Positions 42,373-51,935 of a stretch of DNA of 64,000 nucleotides are shown in pieces. A program made the position numbers and the translations under genes. This DNA is from Arthrobacter sp. 24S4-2 (GTDB taxonomy: Bacteria > Actinomycetota > Actinomycetes > Actinomycetales > Micrococcaceae). The stretch spans positions 4,278,001 to 4,342,000 of the forward strand of contig NZ_CP040018.1 in NCBI RefSeq assembly GCF_005280255.1. The letters run 5' to 3'. A model generated the notes under the pieces. It had not been told where the DNA came from. It searched no databases and saw nothing but the letters and a program-made list of their open reading frames with translations. Position 1 is the stretch's first letter. The number at the start of each line of letters is the position of its first letter.

Positions 42373-42514
42373 GCGTTCCGGCGATCTTAAGCCTCGATTC
42401 TACCCACGTCTTGCTGGCAGGAGCCTGAGCAACTGCCCGCGGCGACGGACCAAAAAGCGACGTGAGCACCGGCCAACACAGTCGGCCGGTGCTCACGTTT
42501 TCGTTGTTCGGGGA

Positions 42515-42889
42515 CTAGGCAGGCTTGGCGTAGGTGGCCGCACTCATGATTTCGTAGCCCACAAACGTCTCATCACCTTCCACCCAGGCATCATGGCCGG
42601 GGGGAATTGTATAGGCGTCGCCTGCGTGAATTGTGGTGCGCGTTCCGTCGTCCATCTGCACCGTTATGGTTCCTGCGGTGCAGAACCCCAGGTGGTTGTT
42701 CTGGCAGCTTTCGGTGTTGACCACGGTCTTGACAGTTTCGGACCACCGCCAGCCAGGTTCAAAAGTGAACCTGCCCAAGGTGGTATCACCGAGGGTGACC
42801 ACGTCAACCTCAGTCTTCGGCGGTCGGCGCTTTTCGTCGGGTTCGTTAAATGACTTCGACTCAAGGGCCTTGACAGTCACTGCGGGCAT
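42515..42889 (-). CDS. Small cupin-domain protein, copy 1
   Basis: ATG 42889 behind GAGGAGGGC gives 124 residues; the frame extends upstream but without a better ribosome site. A single cupin barrel is visible: GRFTFEPGWRWSETVKTVV, CQNNHLGFCTAGTITVQMDD and THAGDAYTIPPGHDAWVEGD, the His and Glu positions being those of the cupin metal motifs. It probably binds a small molecule or metal. Copy 2 at 50250 differs by three residues (L/V, P/A, Y/F). It lies between the MBL gene and the 34-residue peptide gene in both units. Confidence 0.88.
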   Translation of the reverse strand: MPAVTVKALESKSFNEPDEKRRPPKTEVDVVTLGDTTLGRFTFEPGWRWSETVKTVVNTESCQNNHLGFCTAGTITVQMDDGTRTTIHAGDAYTIPPGHDAWVEGDETFVGYEIMSAATYAKPA

Positions 42890-43156
42890 TTTTGCCCTCC
42901 TCAATGCGGAGTGATTACAACTGTTCATCCGGAGGCTCGATCAGATGCTCCGAGAAAGAGAGTTCGGCAGGCACGGGCCGATGTCCGTTCAGCGCCTGCC
43001 AAGCACGCGTCTAGCGCTATCAGCGTGCTCTCAGGGGTAGGCCATGTCAATATGCAAGGCCGCTGGGCATTCAAGCGTCAGCAGTGCCCCCGGTGCTCCC
43101 AACGTCGCGACCCCGGATGGTGTGATCGGGAGGCATCCGCAGCGCCCCGAGTGGTA

Positions 43157-43261
43157 CTACCGGCCAGATCGGAACCGCGTCAGGACGGCGGCTGCACCGA
43201 GGGCTGCCACCATCGGGACAAGCATGATGGACAGTCCCATGAGATAGCTGGTAAGGGTCAT
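43157..43261 (-). CDS. 34-residue membrane peptide, copy 1
   Basis: ATG 43261 with AAAGGTG upstream encodes MTLTSYLMGLSIMLVPMVAA, continuing LGAAAVLTRFRSGR, stop TAG at 43157. It has one transmembrane helix and a basic end. The paralogue at 50889 has the same length. Of the codons that differ between copies, nine changes are silent and three replace a residue (L/I, M/T, T/I), the pattern of a translated, selected gene. It lies between the cupin gene and the TetR gene in both units. No family is known to me. Confidence 0.72.
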   Translation of the reverse strand: MTLTSYLMGLSIMLVPMVAALGAAAVLTRFRSGR

Positions 43262-43365
43262 TTCAGCACCTTTCGTCCGGAGTGTGCACTGAGCCTATGC
43301 ACCCAAACTCAGGTTTGGCTGAAGATCCCCCGGGCGTTTCGCTCAAGATTCCGGGCCGCCGCCGG

Positions 43366-43657
43366 TCAGAGCCGGCTCCCGGCCTCGAGTCCGGCCAACA
43401 ACCAAGTCAGCGCCCGCTCGTAGTGCTCTTCGCTCCCGTAGCGGTTCATCGGACCGGAGGACGAACGTCGCCCAGCCGTAGTTCAGTGCCACTATTCCGC
43501 TGAAGGCGGCGACGGCGGGATCCCCCGTAATTCCCGCACGCCGCAGGATGCGCAGCGCGGCTTCACCGATGGGCAGCGCGTTGGGTCCCGGATACGGGTG
43601 CCCGATCAGCGGCGTGATGGCCCACGGATGGTCGCGGAGCAGCTGGCGATGGTTCCG
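43366..43657 (-). pseudogene. TetR regulator remnant, unit 1
   Basis: This stretch matches the C-terminal part of the TetR pseudogene at 51097-51522 (shared WAITPLIG, tyrosine-rich and NRYGSE regions). About 90 bp is deleted near 43452, and everything beyond 43657 is replaced by the end of the second subtilase copy. No open frame remains across it. It marks the junction between the two duplicated units. Confidence 0.75.
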
Positions 43658-45403
43658 TGGCCCGGTAGGTGACGGCGGTGGCGCCCGGGATCGCCTGCCC
43701 GGACCGGAGCCACTGGTAGGTCAGGGTGACCGGCCCGGCCGTCATGGCCCTGGGACGGCGGTCAGCAGGCCACCAACAATAGCCTGTCCCGAAATCCAGG
43801 GGTCGTATGGCGGGACCACTGGAGCCGCCGCAACCGCGGACGTTGGCGCCGACGTAAGGGACACGCTGTTCCCGAAGGACCGGCTCCCGGTGACGGTGGC
43901 CGTCAGGTGAGTTCCGACGACGGCCTCGCCGGCGATGGTCGGCGCGGTACCGGTGATTTCCCGGTCGGTCTGGAAGTTCAGTGCCGCGGGACCGTCCAGC
44001 ACGCCGCTTCCGCACGTCTTGGTGGCGCAGGCCCAGGCATACTTCCTGGCGGTCGCCTTGAGCCTCGCTTCCACATTTGCCGGGGTTGCCAGGTCCCCCA
44101 GCCGGGACATCAGCAGCGCTGCCAGTCCGGATGCGTGCGGGGCGGCCATGGAGGTCCCTGCGGAGTAGGCGTACCCTTCGGCGGCCGCAGCCTGGGTGCC
44201 CTGGTTGTACGCCACCAGGATTCCATCCGAAGCGGCGTTGGTCATGTCCCCTCCCGGGGCCGCGACGTCAACAGCGGTCCCGTAGTTGGAGTACGGCGTC
44301 AGCAGGCCCGTGCGGGCAACGGCGGCAACGGAGATGACGTTCTGGCAGTTGGCGGGGCTTGAGTCGGCAGCCGGTCGGTCCTCGTTGCCGGCCGCCGCCA
44401 CCACGGCCGCCCCGGAGTTGTAGGCGAAGTCCACTGCATTCTGGAAGGTGGGCGAACAGGGCTGGGTGGCGCCCAGGCTCAGGTTGATGACGCGGGCCGG
44501 GGTGGGGTTGAGGGGCGCGCCTGCGACCGTTCCGCCGGCGGCCCAGATGATTCCGTCCGTGACGTCCGACAGGTAGCCGCCGCACGGACCCAGCGCACGG
44601 ACCGGCAGGACCTTCGCCTCCGGTGCCACTCCGGTGATGCCCGTCCCGTTGTTGGCCGTGGCAGCGATGATGCTGGCAACCTGGGTGCCGTGCCAGGACG
44701 AGGGGCTGGCCGCGGCCCCGTCCCCGCACATGCCCGCGGCGGTCCAGTCACCTTCATCGCGCGGGTTGGCGTCGCGGCCGTCGGAGTCGCGGGAGTCGGC
44801 AGGATCGGCCATCATGTCGTAGCCGGGGAGCACATTCGCGTTCAGGTCCGGGTGGTTGGTGATCCCGGTGTCCACCACCGCCACCACCACGCCCGCACCC
44901 TTGTTGGCGGCCCAGGCATCGGGCATGTTCATCGAGCCGGAAAAGTCCCACAGGCCCCACTGCTGCCTGTAGTACGGATCGTTCGGGATGGCCGTGGGGT
45001 ACATCCGGGTGTCAGGCTCGGCGTACTCGACGGCGGGGTCGGTCCTTAATGCCGCCAGCGCCGTTTCGATTTCGGCCGCGGCGAGCGCGCGCCCGGCACG
45101 CAGGACGCGGGCTCCCCCGGACGTGCCGCGGACGTCGCCCACGGGAACACCAAGGTTCCTGGCGACCTTGCCGTAGGACTCTTTGCGCAGGCCCGAGGCG
45201 GCGGTGGCCGGTGGCTTGAACTGCACGATGAACTGGTCGGTGGCCACACCCGGGCTGGCATGCTGCCCCGCGGAAGGTGCAGGCGGAAGCACCGGCGCAT
45301 CGTCGGCTGCGGCCGGGAGCGCAACCACGGAGCCGCATACCAGTGCCATAACACCGGGAATCAGGAGACGGGCGGAGAGACGTGTGCGCAGGGCATCAAA
45401 CAT
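43658..45403 (-). pseudogene. S8 subtilase copy, truncated and mutated
   Basis: From ATG 45403 the signal peptide, propeptide and full catalytic domain (VDTGITNHPD, SSWHGTQVASI, GTSMAAPHASG) are nearly the same as in 38610-41408. Then 42 residues of the first Ig-like domain are missing (EAVVG joined to THLTATVTGS). A Trp codon TGG has become TGA at 43742-43744, the next bases are also shifted, and the gene breaks off at 43657 in the TetR remnant. All three SLH-like modules are lost. A 553-residue protein with an intact triad could still be secreted, but without surface modules. Confidence 0.87.
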
Positions 45404-45507
45404 CGCGAAATCCTAGGGGCCGGGCGTCGACCCCCAGGAGCCGAACCGCGGGAAACAGAGACCGCGAAATCCGCGTCAAGCATGAGTGTAACAACGACTT
45501 TAGTAAT

Positions 45508-46114
45508 AGCGAGAGAGTTGGGGCCAATCAGGCTGAGACGTTGCGTTGCCAATCCTCAGCATGGCAAGAACCGCGTTGGCTAGCGAATACGCGGGTGGCC
45601 TCAGCATCGCAAACTCGATCCTGATTTGTGCCCCGCCGCCTAACCCATCGACGAGCAATCAACATTCCAATCCGCGTCAACGAGCTGCAACATGCGCCTC
45701 AACCGCCTGTCGGGGTACAAAATGCCACTTATGGCGCGCTCCGAGGTTTGGTTACTTGTCTGTCGATCATCGGCAATCATGTCACCACGATCATCGATCA
45801 GACCGGAAACGAAATCGTTGACGTCGTCGTGGACGCAATCCGATGGCCTACATGAAGGCTACACCGCCGCCGATTCGAGACGCTCGCGCCCCAGCGGCTC
45901 GAGACAGTCCGCTACCATCCCGGCACGACTCGGCTGGGAAACGACGAACCCTCCGCCGAGTACACTGGCAGATCTCCCCGGAACGTCCCGCAGCTACGGC
46001 GCGGTGGACAAGACCCCTGCCCAGCGTTACAACGCCGCCTCGACAGCTCACCGCGCCGAGCGCTAAATGTACGTCTACCAGCGTAAGTTCATCAACCTCT
46101 ACCGGCGCTGGACA
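45508..46114. other. Non-coding stretch at the left edge of the insertion
   Basis: Several short frames overlap here on both strands, but none has a convincing start, ribosome site or recognisable motif. The base composition is less GC-rich than the surroundings. It may be a decayed gene or mobile-element scrap. I can support no gene. Confidence 0.4.
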
Positions 46115-48304
46115 CTAACTCGCCGGTTCTAGTTGGAGGGCTTCTACAAATACCGGGCTCAGGGTCTTCGACATCGTCGCGGTCAGGTGGCCAGTGTCGG
46201 CATAGACAGGCACGGTTCCGATGAAGGACGGGCACACGTTTTCTGGCGAGCAAAACCAGGATTTCGTGTTCACAATCTCAACAGCTGGTTTCGCCGGTGA
46301 GGCCAGAGCAGCTTCACTTGTAGCCTTCGCAATGTCGTTGTACCGCTCATCCGCGACAGTAGCGCAGTCGGCCGGCTTGCTTACAAGAGTCCTACACTCC
46401 TGAAGGTTCTTCCCGCCGGGAGGAGGGTCAAGGACAACGACGCGCTTCGCTGCATCGGACAATTCCGTAAAGGTCCTCAGGGCGCCATCCTTCCACTCGT
46501 CGATCGCCGCCCTGCCCTTTGCTCCACTTGCCAGTGTTCCGCTGGCACCGGCCGAGCTCGTCATGATGACTAGGTCGGGCTGCAGTTTTTTCACTTCACC
46601 GAGTGCCCACTCGCGGAAGGGGTCGCACTCCGGGTGCGGCGAGCGATCATCATTGAGCATTGTGACCGTGACCGCGGGGCACTGTTGAACCGTGTAGACA
46701 AGAACCTTGTAGCCCCGGGGTTCGAGAGCCTCCCGGATGCCGGGCACGTAACTGATGGCCATCGAGTCACCGACCACAACTGCCGTCTTCGCAGCGTCCG
46801 CCGGGCCGTAGACGCACCGTTGGGCATTGGCAATGGGGTTCGAAATCGATTTCCCCTGGAGGCCTAGGCATCCGTCATCCACCCATTCCGGAGCCTTTGC
46901 AGCTGGCCCAAGTTCCTCGATCTTGGGCTTCAGGTCCGGCCAGTCCGCAGCGGTGGCAGCGGCCAGAACCTTGGCGGCATGGGCGGCCACAGCGCTTGGC
47001 ACGCCATTCGTCAATGCCGGAGGCGCGACTGGGACACGCGCCGCGGCCGGTAGAGGCTGGCTTCTGGCGTGGTCGTTCCACAGTGCCCCTCCGACCACGG
47101 CGAGTGTGATGACCATGAGAACGCAAAGGTAAGGGAGTGCACTGAGTTTGAGCGGCTCAAGCTGCTTCCTGACGCTCTTCGGTTCCAGCCACGATGAACG
47201 CCTGATCGGATCTTCAAGAAGGTGATAGGACACCGACGAGATGGTTAGGACGGCAACCAACGCAGCCAGGTCAAACCACAGCCCCGCCGGCACCAGAGCC
47301 GAACCGATGACGATCAAAGGAAAATGCCACATGTAGAGCGAGTACGAGATGTCGCCAACGTAGTTCGACACTCGGTTCGTGATCGGCGTCAGGAAGCGCT
47401 GGCCACCGCCGCAACCCGCTGCGATAACCAGGCCCGAAGAGACTACGGGCAGGAAAGCCCAAGGCCCGGGAAACGGCGTCGATGGATTGATCCAAAAGAG
47501 CGAGTACACGATGCCAGCCAGACCGATGTACGCCAGGATGGGACGGACGAACGCCGGGATCTTCCCCAGCGTGCTGGCTGTCAGCGCTATCAGAGCGCCG
47601 ACTCCCAACTCCCAGGCTCGCGAGAACGTTGAAAAGTATGCAACGGTCGGGGACGTGTTTGTCTCCCATATGGCGAAAACGAAGGACAAAGCTGTGACGA
47701 CAAGCAGGGCAAAGCCAAGGATGCGCATGGCAGTCATCCTGCTCCACGCGGCACGGCTTGCAACGATTCCCAGCACCAGCACTATTAGCCACGGCCAGAC
47801 GAAGTAGAACTGCTCCTCAACCGCCAAAGACCAGAAGTGTTGCACGGGCGAGAGAGCCGCGCCGGCGTTCATGTAGTCAGTGCCGATGGCGGCGAAATGC
47901 CAGTTGGCTCCGAAGAGCAACGACCACAGGGCGTCGTCGGCGATGATCTTGGTGCGCCCGATGTTGAACAAGAGATATGAGGCGACGACCGTGGCGAGCA
48001 AAACGAGCACCGCCAGTGGGAGGATGCGCCGGGCTCTGCGGCGGTAGAAGTCCGGGAAAGAGATTCGTCCGGTCCGGTCGTGCTCTCGGAGGAGGACGCC
48101 CGTGATGATGAAGCCCGAGATCACGAAGAATACGTCCACACCCACGAAACCGCCGGTGGGCCAATGGAACAGATGATCGGCAATGACGGCCAATACAGCT
48201 ATGGCACGCAAACCCTGTATGTCCCGCCGGACCCCCCGCTTCTTTTGAGGCGGGTTCGCGCTTGCCGTCGAGGCGCGACGGTTCCCCATCAATATGCTTG
48301 TCAT
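46115..48304 (-). CDS. Acyltransferase-3 / SGNH-hydrolase fusion (OafA-like)
   Basis: The 729 residues start at ATG 48304 behind GGGGGAAAAC. The N-terminal 380 or so are the ten-helix acyltransferase-3 domain: DIQGLRAIAVLAVIADHLFH (catalytic His), FVGVDVFFVISGFIITGVLL and FYRRRARRILPLAVLVLLAT. After a linker comes an extracytoplasmic SGNH domain with VVVGDSMAISYVPGIREALE (Ser), LVIMTSSAGASG, and a final YADTGHLTATMSKTLSP (Asp/His). Such proteins O-acetylate cell-wall or capsular polysaccharide. It lies in the insertion between the duplicated subtilase and MBL genes and is AT-richer than its flanks, suggesting transfer. Confidence 0.9.
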   Translation of the reverse strand: MTSILMGNRRASTASANPPQKKRGVRRDIQGLRAIAVLAVIADHLFHWPTGGFVGVDVFFVISGFIITGVLLREHDRTGRISFPDFYRRRARRILPLAVLVLLATVVASYLLFNIGRTKIIADDALWSLLFGANWHFAAIGTDYMNAGAALSPVQHFWSLAVEEQFYFVWPWLIVLVLGIVASRAAWSRMTAMRILGFALLVVTALSFVFAIWETNTSPTVAYFSTFSRAWELGVGALIALTASTLGKIPAFVRPILAYIGLAGIVYSLFWINPSTPFPGPWAFLPVVSSGLVIAAGCGGGQRFLTPITNRVSNYVGDISYSLYMWHFPLIVIGSALVPAGLWFDLAALVAVLTISSVSYHLLEDPIRRSSWLEPKSVRKQLEPLKLSALPYLCVLMVITLAVVGGALWNDHARSQPLPAAARVPVAPPALTNGVPSAVAAHAAKVLAAATAADWPDLKPKIEELGPAAKAPEWVDDGCLGLQGKSISNPIANAQRCVYGPADAAKTAVVVGDSMAISYVPGIREALEPRGYKVLVYTVQQCPAVTVTMLNDDRSPHPECDPFREWALGEVKKLQPDLVIMTSSAGASGTLASGAKGRAAIDEWKDGALRTFTELSDAAKRVVVLDPPPGGKNLQECRTLVSKPADCATVADERYNDIAKATSEAALASPAKPAVEIVNTKSWFCSPENVCPSFIGTVPVYADTGHLTATMSKTLSPVFVEALQLEPAS

Positions 48305-48464
48305 GTTTTCCCCCGTTAGAGACCTGCGTCAATGGTAACTGTCGCGGTTTTACACACCGAACGGGCCGTGTCACATAAATCTGGTTTGTCGGCTCCGCAT
48401 CTGGCGGCTCAACCGCGGGCAGGGACTAGGGCGGATAGGCTTTCTTAGTTTTCGCCGCTTCGCT

Positions 48465-48830
48465 TCAATCGGCGTAATAGGACAGCCAAGTCCCATCTCC
48501 TTGCTGTTCCTGCAGGTCGTACCGTTGGATCAGCTTCTCGGCCATGCGCTTGGACGCGGTCCAGGGCGCAACTTCGTAATCCATGGTGAAGCGGTCGAGC
48601 TCTGCACCGCTATCGAGGTCGAAAATTCGATAGTTCCGCACGAAGTGTTTGCTCCTCGTGGCATGCTCGTTCAGCGCCGATCTGGCGGCCACCACAGCTT
48701 CCTGGGCGGCCGAAACTGCTCCCCATTCCGTGGGCGTCAACCCCGCCAGCTCGCGTTCCTTCTGTTCAAGTACGCGCATGAGCCGACGCGTCTCGTCATC
48801 GTGCAAGTTGTGTTCCTCGGATGCTCTCAT
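48465..48830 (-). CDS. Hypothetical protein with N-terminal helical region
   Basis: This 121-residue soluble protein starts MRASEEHNLHDDETRRLMRV. The first 60 residues are charged and helical, possibly a coiled coil (EQKERELAGLT, AAQEAVVAARSALNEHATR). The second half reads FVRNYRIFDLDSGAELDRFT and WTASKRMAEKLIQRYDLQEQ, strand/helix in character. No signal or membrane segment is present. The ribosome site before 48830 is weak. I do not recognise the family. It belongs to the insertion in unit 2 and is encoded in the same direction as the acyltransferase. Confidence 0.55.
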   Translation of the reverse strand: MRASEEHNLHDDETRRLMRVLEQKERELAGLTPTEWGAVSAAQEAVVAARSALNEHATRSKHFVRNYRIFDLDSGAELDRFTMDYEVAPWTASKRMAEKLIQRYDLQEQQGDGTWLSYYAD

Positions 48831-49244
48831 GCCGACATCGTACCGAGACCGTACATTAACGTCGCTCTTCGACCATCGGAAACTGACTTGGAGGATAGTA
48901 AACGGCGGCTAAGACCGATAAGCTCCAAAAACTGAAGCGATGCCCCGAGCCCTCTGAAAGGAGCGAAGTCTCTGAAACTTTCGGCCGCCGATTGCGGAAC
49001 ATGCCGAATCAGGCGCATTTGGAATTCCGAGACTACATCGGATGCCGCGAAAGCTAAGGATTACTGGACTACGAGGTCGAAACCCTCATCAGGTCATCTG
49101 CAGCACCGACGAGGTGGAACCCATGCGAGCCAGCAATCGAATCGCGCCGTGCCGAAGGTACGACTTACCCCACCGAGCCCGAAGCTTGAAATTACCTCTG
49201 CCTCACGGTCCGAGCACTGGACGCGCTGGCAGCGGAATTGAAAC
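48831..49244. other. Non-coding stretch at the right edge of the insertion
   Basis: Only short frames on both strands; no start, motif, tRNA-like fold or repeat stands out. It ends exactly where the duplicated MBL copy begins. Confidence 0.4.
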
Positions 49245-50078
49245 CTAGTGGTGCGCCCGGGTCTCCTGCAGGCGCTTGATGAACCAGCGGGACTGTTCCG
49301 GACCGTACGGCAGTACCGGGATCGCCTTGGTGGCATCGCTGGGGGTGTCGCGGATGGACTGGAAGGCTTGGCGCACGGCCGTGGACATGGTGTTGGCCAT
49401 GGTCTTCACGAACTGGTCGCTGCAGGGTTCCCCGTGGCCCGGGATCAGGAACTCGTACCGGTGCCGCAGCGCGGACAGGTGCCGGAGCGCGTCCGCCCAT
49501 TCCTCCGGGAACGAATCCTCAAACGACGGATGCGCGCCCTGCTCCACCAGGTCCCCGGCGTACAGGGTGGTGGACGTTCCCACCAGCAGGTCACCGTCGG
49601 TGTGCCCCCGGCCCAGGTAGAACAGCGTGACAGTCTGGCCGCCCAGGTCCACCAGGACGGGCTGGTCCTTCACGATCGCGTTGGGAACCACCAGCTCGGC
49701 GTCGACTCCTTCGCCTGCAGCCATTTCCGGTTCCAGGGTGGCGACCATGCGGCGCTGCCGGTCCCCGTTTTCCTCAATCTCGCTCGCACAGTTCTGGTGG
49801 GCATAGAACTCCGTCACGCCGTCGTCCGCGAAGATCGCGTTGCCGAAGAAGTGGTCGTAGTGGGCGTGGGTGTTCACCACCACCAGCGGCAGCTGGGTCT
49901 TTTCCCGCACGGCGTCCAGGATTTCCCGGCCCTGCCGGGGTCCCCCGCCGGTGTCGATCACCATGGCGCGTTCAGCGCCGACTATGAGTCCGGTATTGAG
50001 CTTCGAGCCTTCGGTGGTCAGCACATAGTTGCCTTGGCCGGCCTCCATCCATCGCGACATTCTGTTCTCCGTATTCAT
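49245..50078 (-). CDS. MBL-fold metallo-hydrolase, copy 2
   Basis: The 277 residues are identical to the copy at 41539 apart from Arg for Gln four residues from the end. All metal ligands (THAHYDH, GRGHTDGD, AGDLVEQG, PGHGEP) are kept. The nucleotide sequence shows only scattered differences. Both copies are therefore probably active, and the duplication is recent or homogenised. The leader (AGATCGCCGGAACGC) is kept too. The neighbouring cupin and peptide genes follow as in unit 1. Confidence 0.9.
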   Translation of the reverse strand: MNTENRMSRWMEAGQGNYVLTTEGSKLNTGLIVGAERAMVIDTGGGPRQGREILDAVREKTQLPLVVVNTHAHYDHFFGNAIFADDGVTEFYAHQNCASEIEENGDRQRRMVATLEPEMAAGEGVDAELVVPNAIVKDQPVLVDLGGQTVTLFYLGRGHTDGDLLVGTSTTLYAGDLVEQGAHPSFEDSFPEEWADALRHLSALRHRYEFLIPGHGEPCSDQFVKTMANTMSTAVRQAFQSIRDTPSDATKAIPVLPYGPEQSRWFIKRLQETRAHH

Positions 50079-50249
50079 GCGTTCCGGCGATCTTAAGCCT
50101 CGATTCTACCCACGCCTTGCTGGCAGGAGCCTGAACAACTGACCGCGCCGAAGGACCAAACCGGACCAAAAGGGTGGCCGGTACGGAGGAAAACGAGAGA
50201 GCATCGGCCAACACAGTCGGCCGGTGCTCACGTTTTCGTTGTTCGGGGA

Positions 50250-50624
50250 CTAGGCAGGCTTGGCGAAGGTGGCCGCACTCATGATTTCGTAGCCCACAAA
50301 CGTCTCATCACCTTCCACCCAGGCATCATGGCCGGCCGGAATGGTATAGGCGTCGCCTGCGTGAATTGTGGTGCGCGTTCCGTCGTCCATCTGCACCGTT
50401 ATCGTTCCGGCGGTGCAGAACCCCAGGTGGTTGTTCTGGCAGCTTTCGGTGTTGACCACAGTCTTGACGGTCTCGGACCACCGCCAGCCTGGCTCAAAAG
50501 TGAACCTGCCCAAGGTGGTATCACCCACGGTGACCACGTCAACCTCAGTCTTCGGCGGTCGGCGCTTTTCGTCGGGTTCGTTAAATGACTTCGACTCAAG
50601 GGCCTTGACAGTCACTGCGGGCAT
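50250..50624 (-). CDS. Small cupin-domain protein, copy 2
   Basis: The 124 residues from ATG 50624 (GAGGAGGGC upstream) match copy 1 with only V for L, A for P and F for Y. The cupin motifs CQNNHLGFCTAGTITVQMDD and THAGDAYTIPAGHDAWVEGD are intact. The gap to the MBL copy (171 bp) differs more than the coding regions, so selection or conversion keeps the proteins alike. Function unknown. Confidence 0.88.
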   Translation of the reverse strand: MPAVTVKALESKSFNEPDEKRRPPKTEVDVVTVGDTTLGRFTFEPGWRWSETVKTVVNTESCQNNHLGFCTAGTITVQMDDGTRTTIHAGDAYTIPAGHDAWVEGDETFVGYEIMSAATFAKPA

Positions 50625-50888
50625 TTTTGCCCTCCTCAATGCGGAGTGATTACAACTGTTCATCCGGAGGCTCGATCAGATGCTCCGAGAAAGAGAGTTC
50701 GGCAGGCACGGGCCGATGTCCGTTCAGCTCCCGCCAAGGACGCGCGTTGCGCTCTCAGCGTGCTCTCAGCGGCAGGCCGTGTCAATATGCGAGGCCGCTG
50801 ATCATTCACTTGTCAGCAGCGTCCTTCGCGCGCGAAACGTCGCGAGCGCGGATGGCGTGATCGGCCGGATCCGTAACCCCGCGGAATC

Positions 50889-50993
50889 CTAACGGCCGGA
50901 ACGGAACCGAATCAGGACGGCGGCCGCACCGAGGGCCGCGACCGTAGGGACGAGCATGATCGACAGTCCCATGAGATAGCTGGTAATGGTCAT
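50889..50993 (-). CDS. 34-residue membrane peptide, copy 2
   Basis: ATG 50993 behind AAAGGTG encodes MTITSYLMGLSIMLVPTVAA, continuing LGAAAVLIRFRSGR, stop TAG at 50889. It has the same length, topology and basic end as the peptide at 43157. Substitutions between the two are mostly at third codon positions. Its place between the cupin and TetR genes is kept. Confidence 0.72.
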   Translation of the reverse strand: MTITSYLMGLSIMLVPTVAALGAAAVLIRFRSGR

Positions 50994-51096
50994 TTCAGCA
51001 CCTTTCGCCTGGAGTGTGCACTGAGCCTATGCACCCAAACTCAGCTTTGGCTGAAGATCACCCGGCGATTCGCTCAAGATTCCGGGGCCACAGAGC

Positions 51097-51640
51097 TCAG
51101 CGGGTGAGATGCCGGCTGTCCGCTTCGATTCCGGCAAGCAGTTGCTTGAGCGTCAGCTCGTTGTGCCCCTCGCTCCCGTAGCGGTTCATGGGACCCGACA
51201 CGGCCGCCGTGAGGGGAAACTCCGGTGGCGCCGGCGCCGGCGGCAGTCGCACGCCGCCCCCGTCAGTTGCCGCTTCGGCGACCTCGCGGGCCAGGACGAA
51301 GGAGGACCAGCCATAGTTCAGTACCACAATGCCGCTAAACGCGGCGACGGCGGGATCCCCCGTATTACCCGCACGCTGCAGGATGCGCAGCGCAGCTTCC
51401 CCGATGGACAGCGCGTCGGGCCCCGGATACGGGCGCCCGATCAGCGGCGTGATGGCCCACGGATGGTCCCGGAGCAGCCGGCGGTGGTTCCGCGCAAACG
51501 CAGCAGGTCCTCCGGCGAGCATGCGGTTTCGGGCGGCGGGGCGAACCGGCCCAGGACCCTGTTTAGCAGCGCGTCCACCAGTTCGTCCTTGGTGGCGAAG
51601 TAGCGGTTGAGGGACACGGGCGCCGCTTCAAGTGTCCACT
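51097..51640 (-). pseudogene. TetR regulator, frameshifted and N-truncated
   Basis: From about 51640 downward one frame reads APVSLNRYFATKDELVDALL then NRVLGRFAPPPETACSPEDL, the recognition helix and following helix of a TetR protein. Near 51510 the frame shifts to AFARNHRRLLRDHPWAITPL, which continues through ALRILQRAGNTGDPAVAAF to the stop at 51097. Together they give the TetR_C layout lacking its first 35 or so residues. Upstream of 51640 the sequence (TDGTGSIARAAYKLGLSWNG) is unrelated to a TetR N-terminus. It cannot make a full regulator. Confidence 0.78.
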
Positions 51641-51935
51641 GCCTGCGCCCGTTCCAGCTAAGGCCGAGCTTGTAAGCAGCCCTGGCGATGCTCCCAGTCC
51701 CGTCCGTGATAACGAATAACTTGTTCCTGTGTTGCCGAGGTAGCCCCTGGGGGATCTTGTTTATCTCAAGCACTCGCTGCCCATCCGCCCTTTTGACTAC
51801 GCGCAAGTTGACAATCAACACTCTGAGCGACTTCACGCTAACTGAGTAACATTGGCATAAACCAAGTACTCGCTGTCAATTAAACGCGTAATCTCCACGG
51901 TGGTTTATGCAATTTTGGGGACATAGCTTCTACAC

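Larger units (their letters stand above)
38610..43657. repeat. Tandem segmental duplication, unit 1
   Basis: The gene order subtilase - MBL hydrolase - cupin - 34-residue peptide - TetR remnant recurs in the same order and orientation in 43658-51640. About 100 bp upstream of the subtilase (41409-41508) and most intergenic DNA are also shared. Unit 1 keeps the complete subtilase. Confidence 0.85.
43658..51640. repeat. Tandem segmental duplication, unit 2
   Basis: This second unit has the subtilase copy, a 3.7-kb insertion (45508-49244) between the conserved subtilase leader and the MBL stop codon, then MBL, cupin, 34-residue peptide and TetR pseudogene in the same order as unit 1. Breakpoints of the insertion are at about 45508 and 49244. 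Confidence 0.82.

Noticed and set aside
45692..46066. Plus-strand frame at the left edge of the insertion
   Set aside because: Its Ser/Arg/Pro-rich translation has no motif or ribosome site, and three frames compete. It was considered as an integrase scrap, but nothing supports it.
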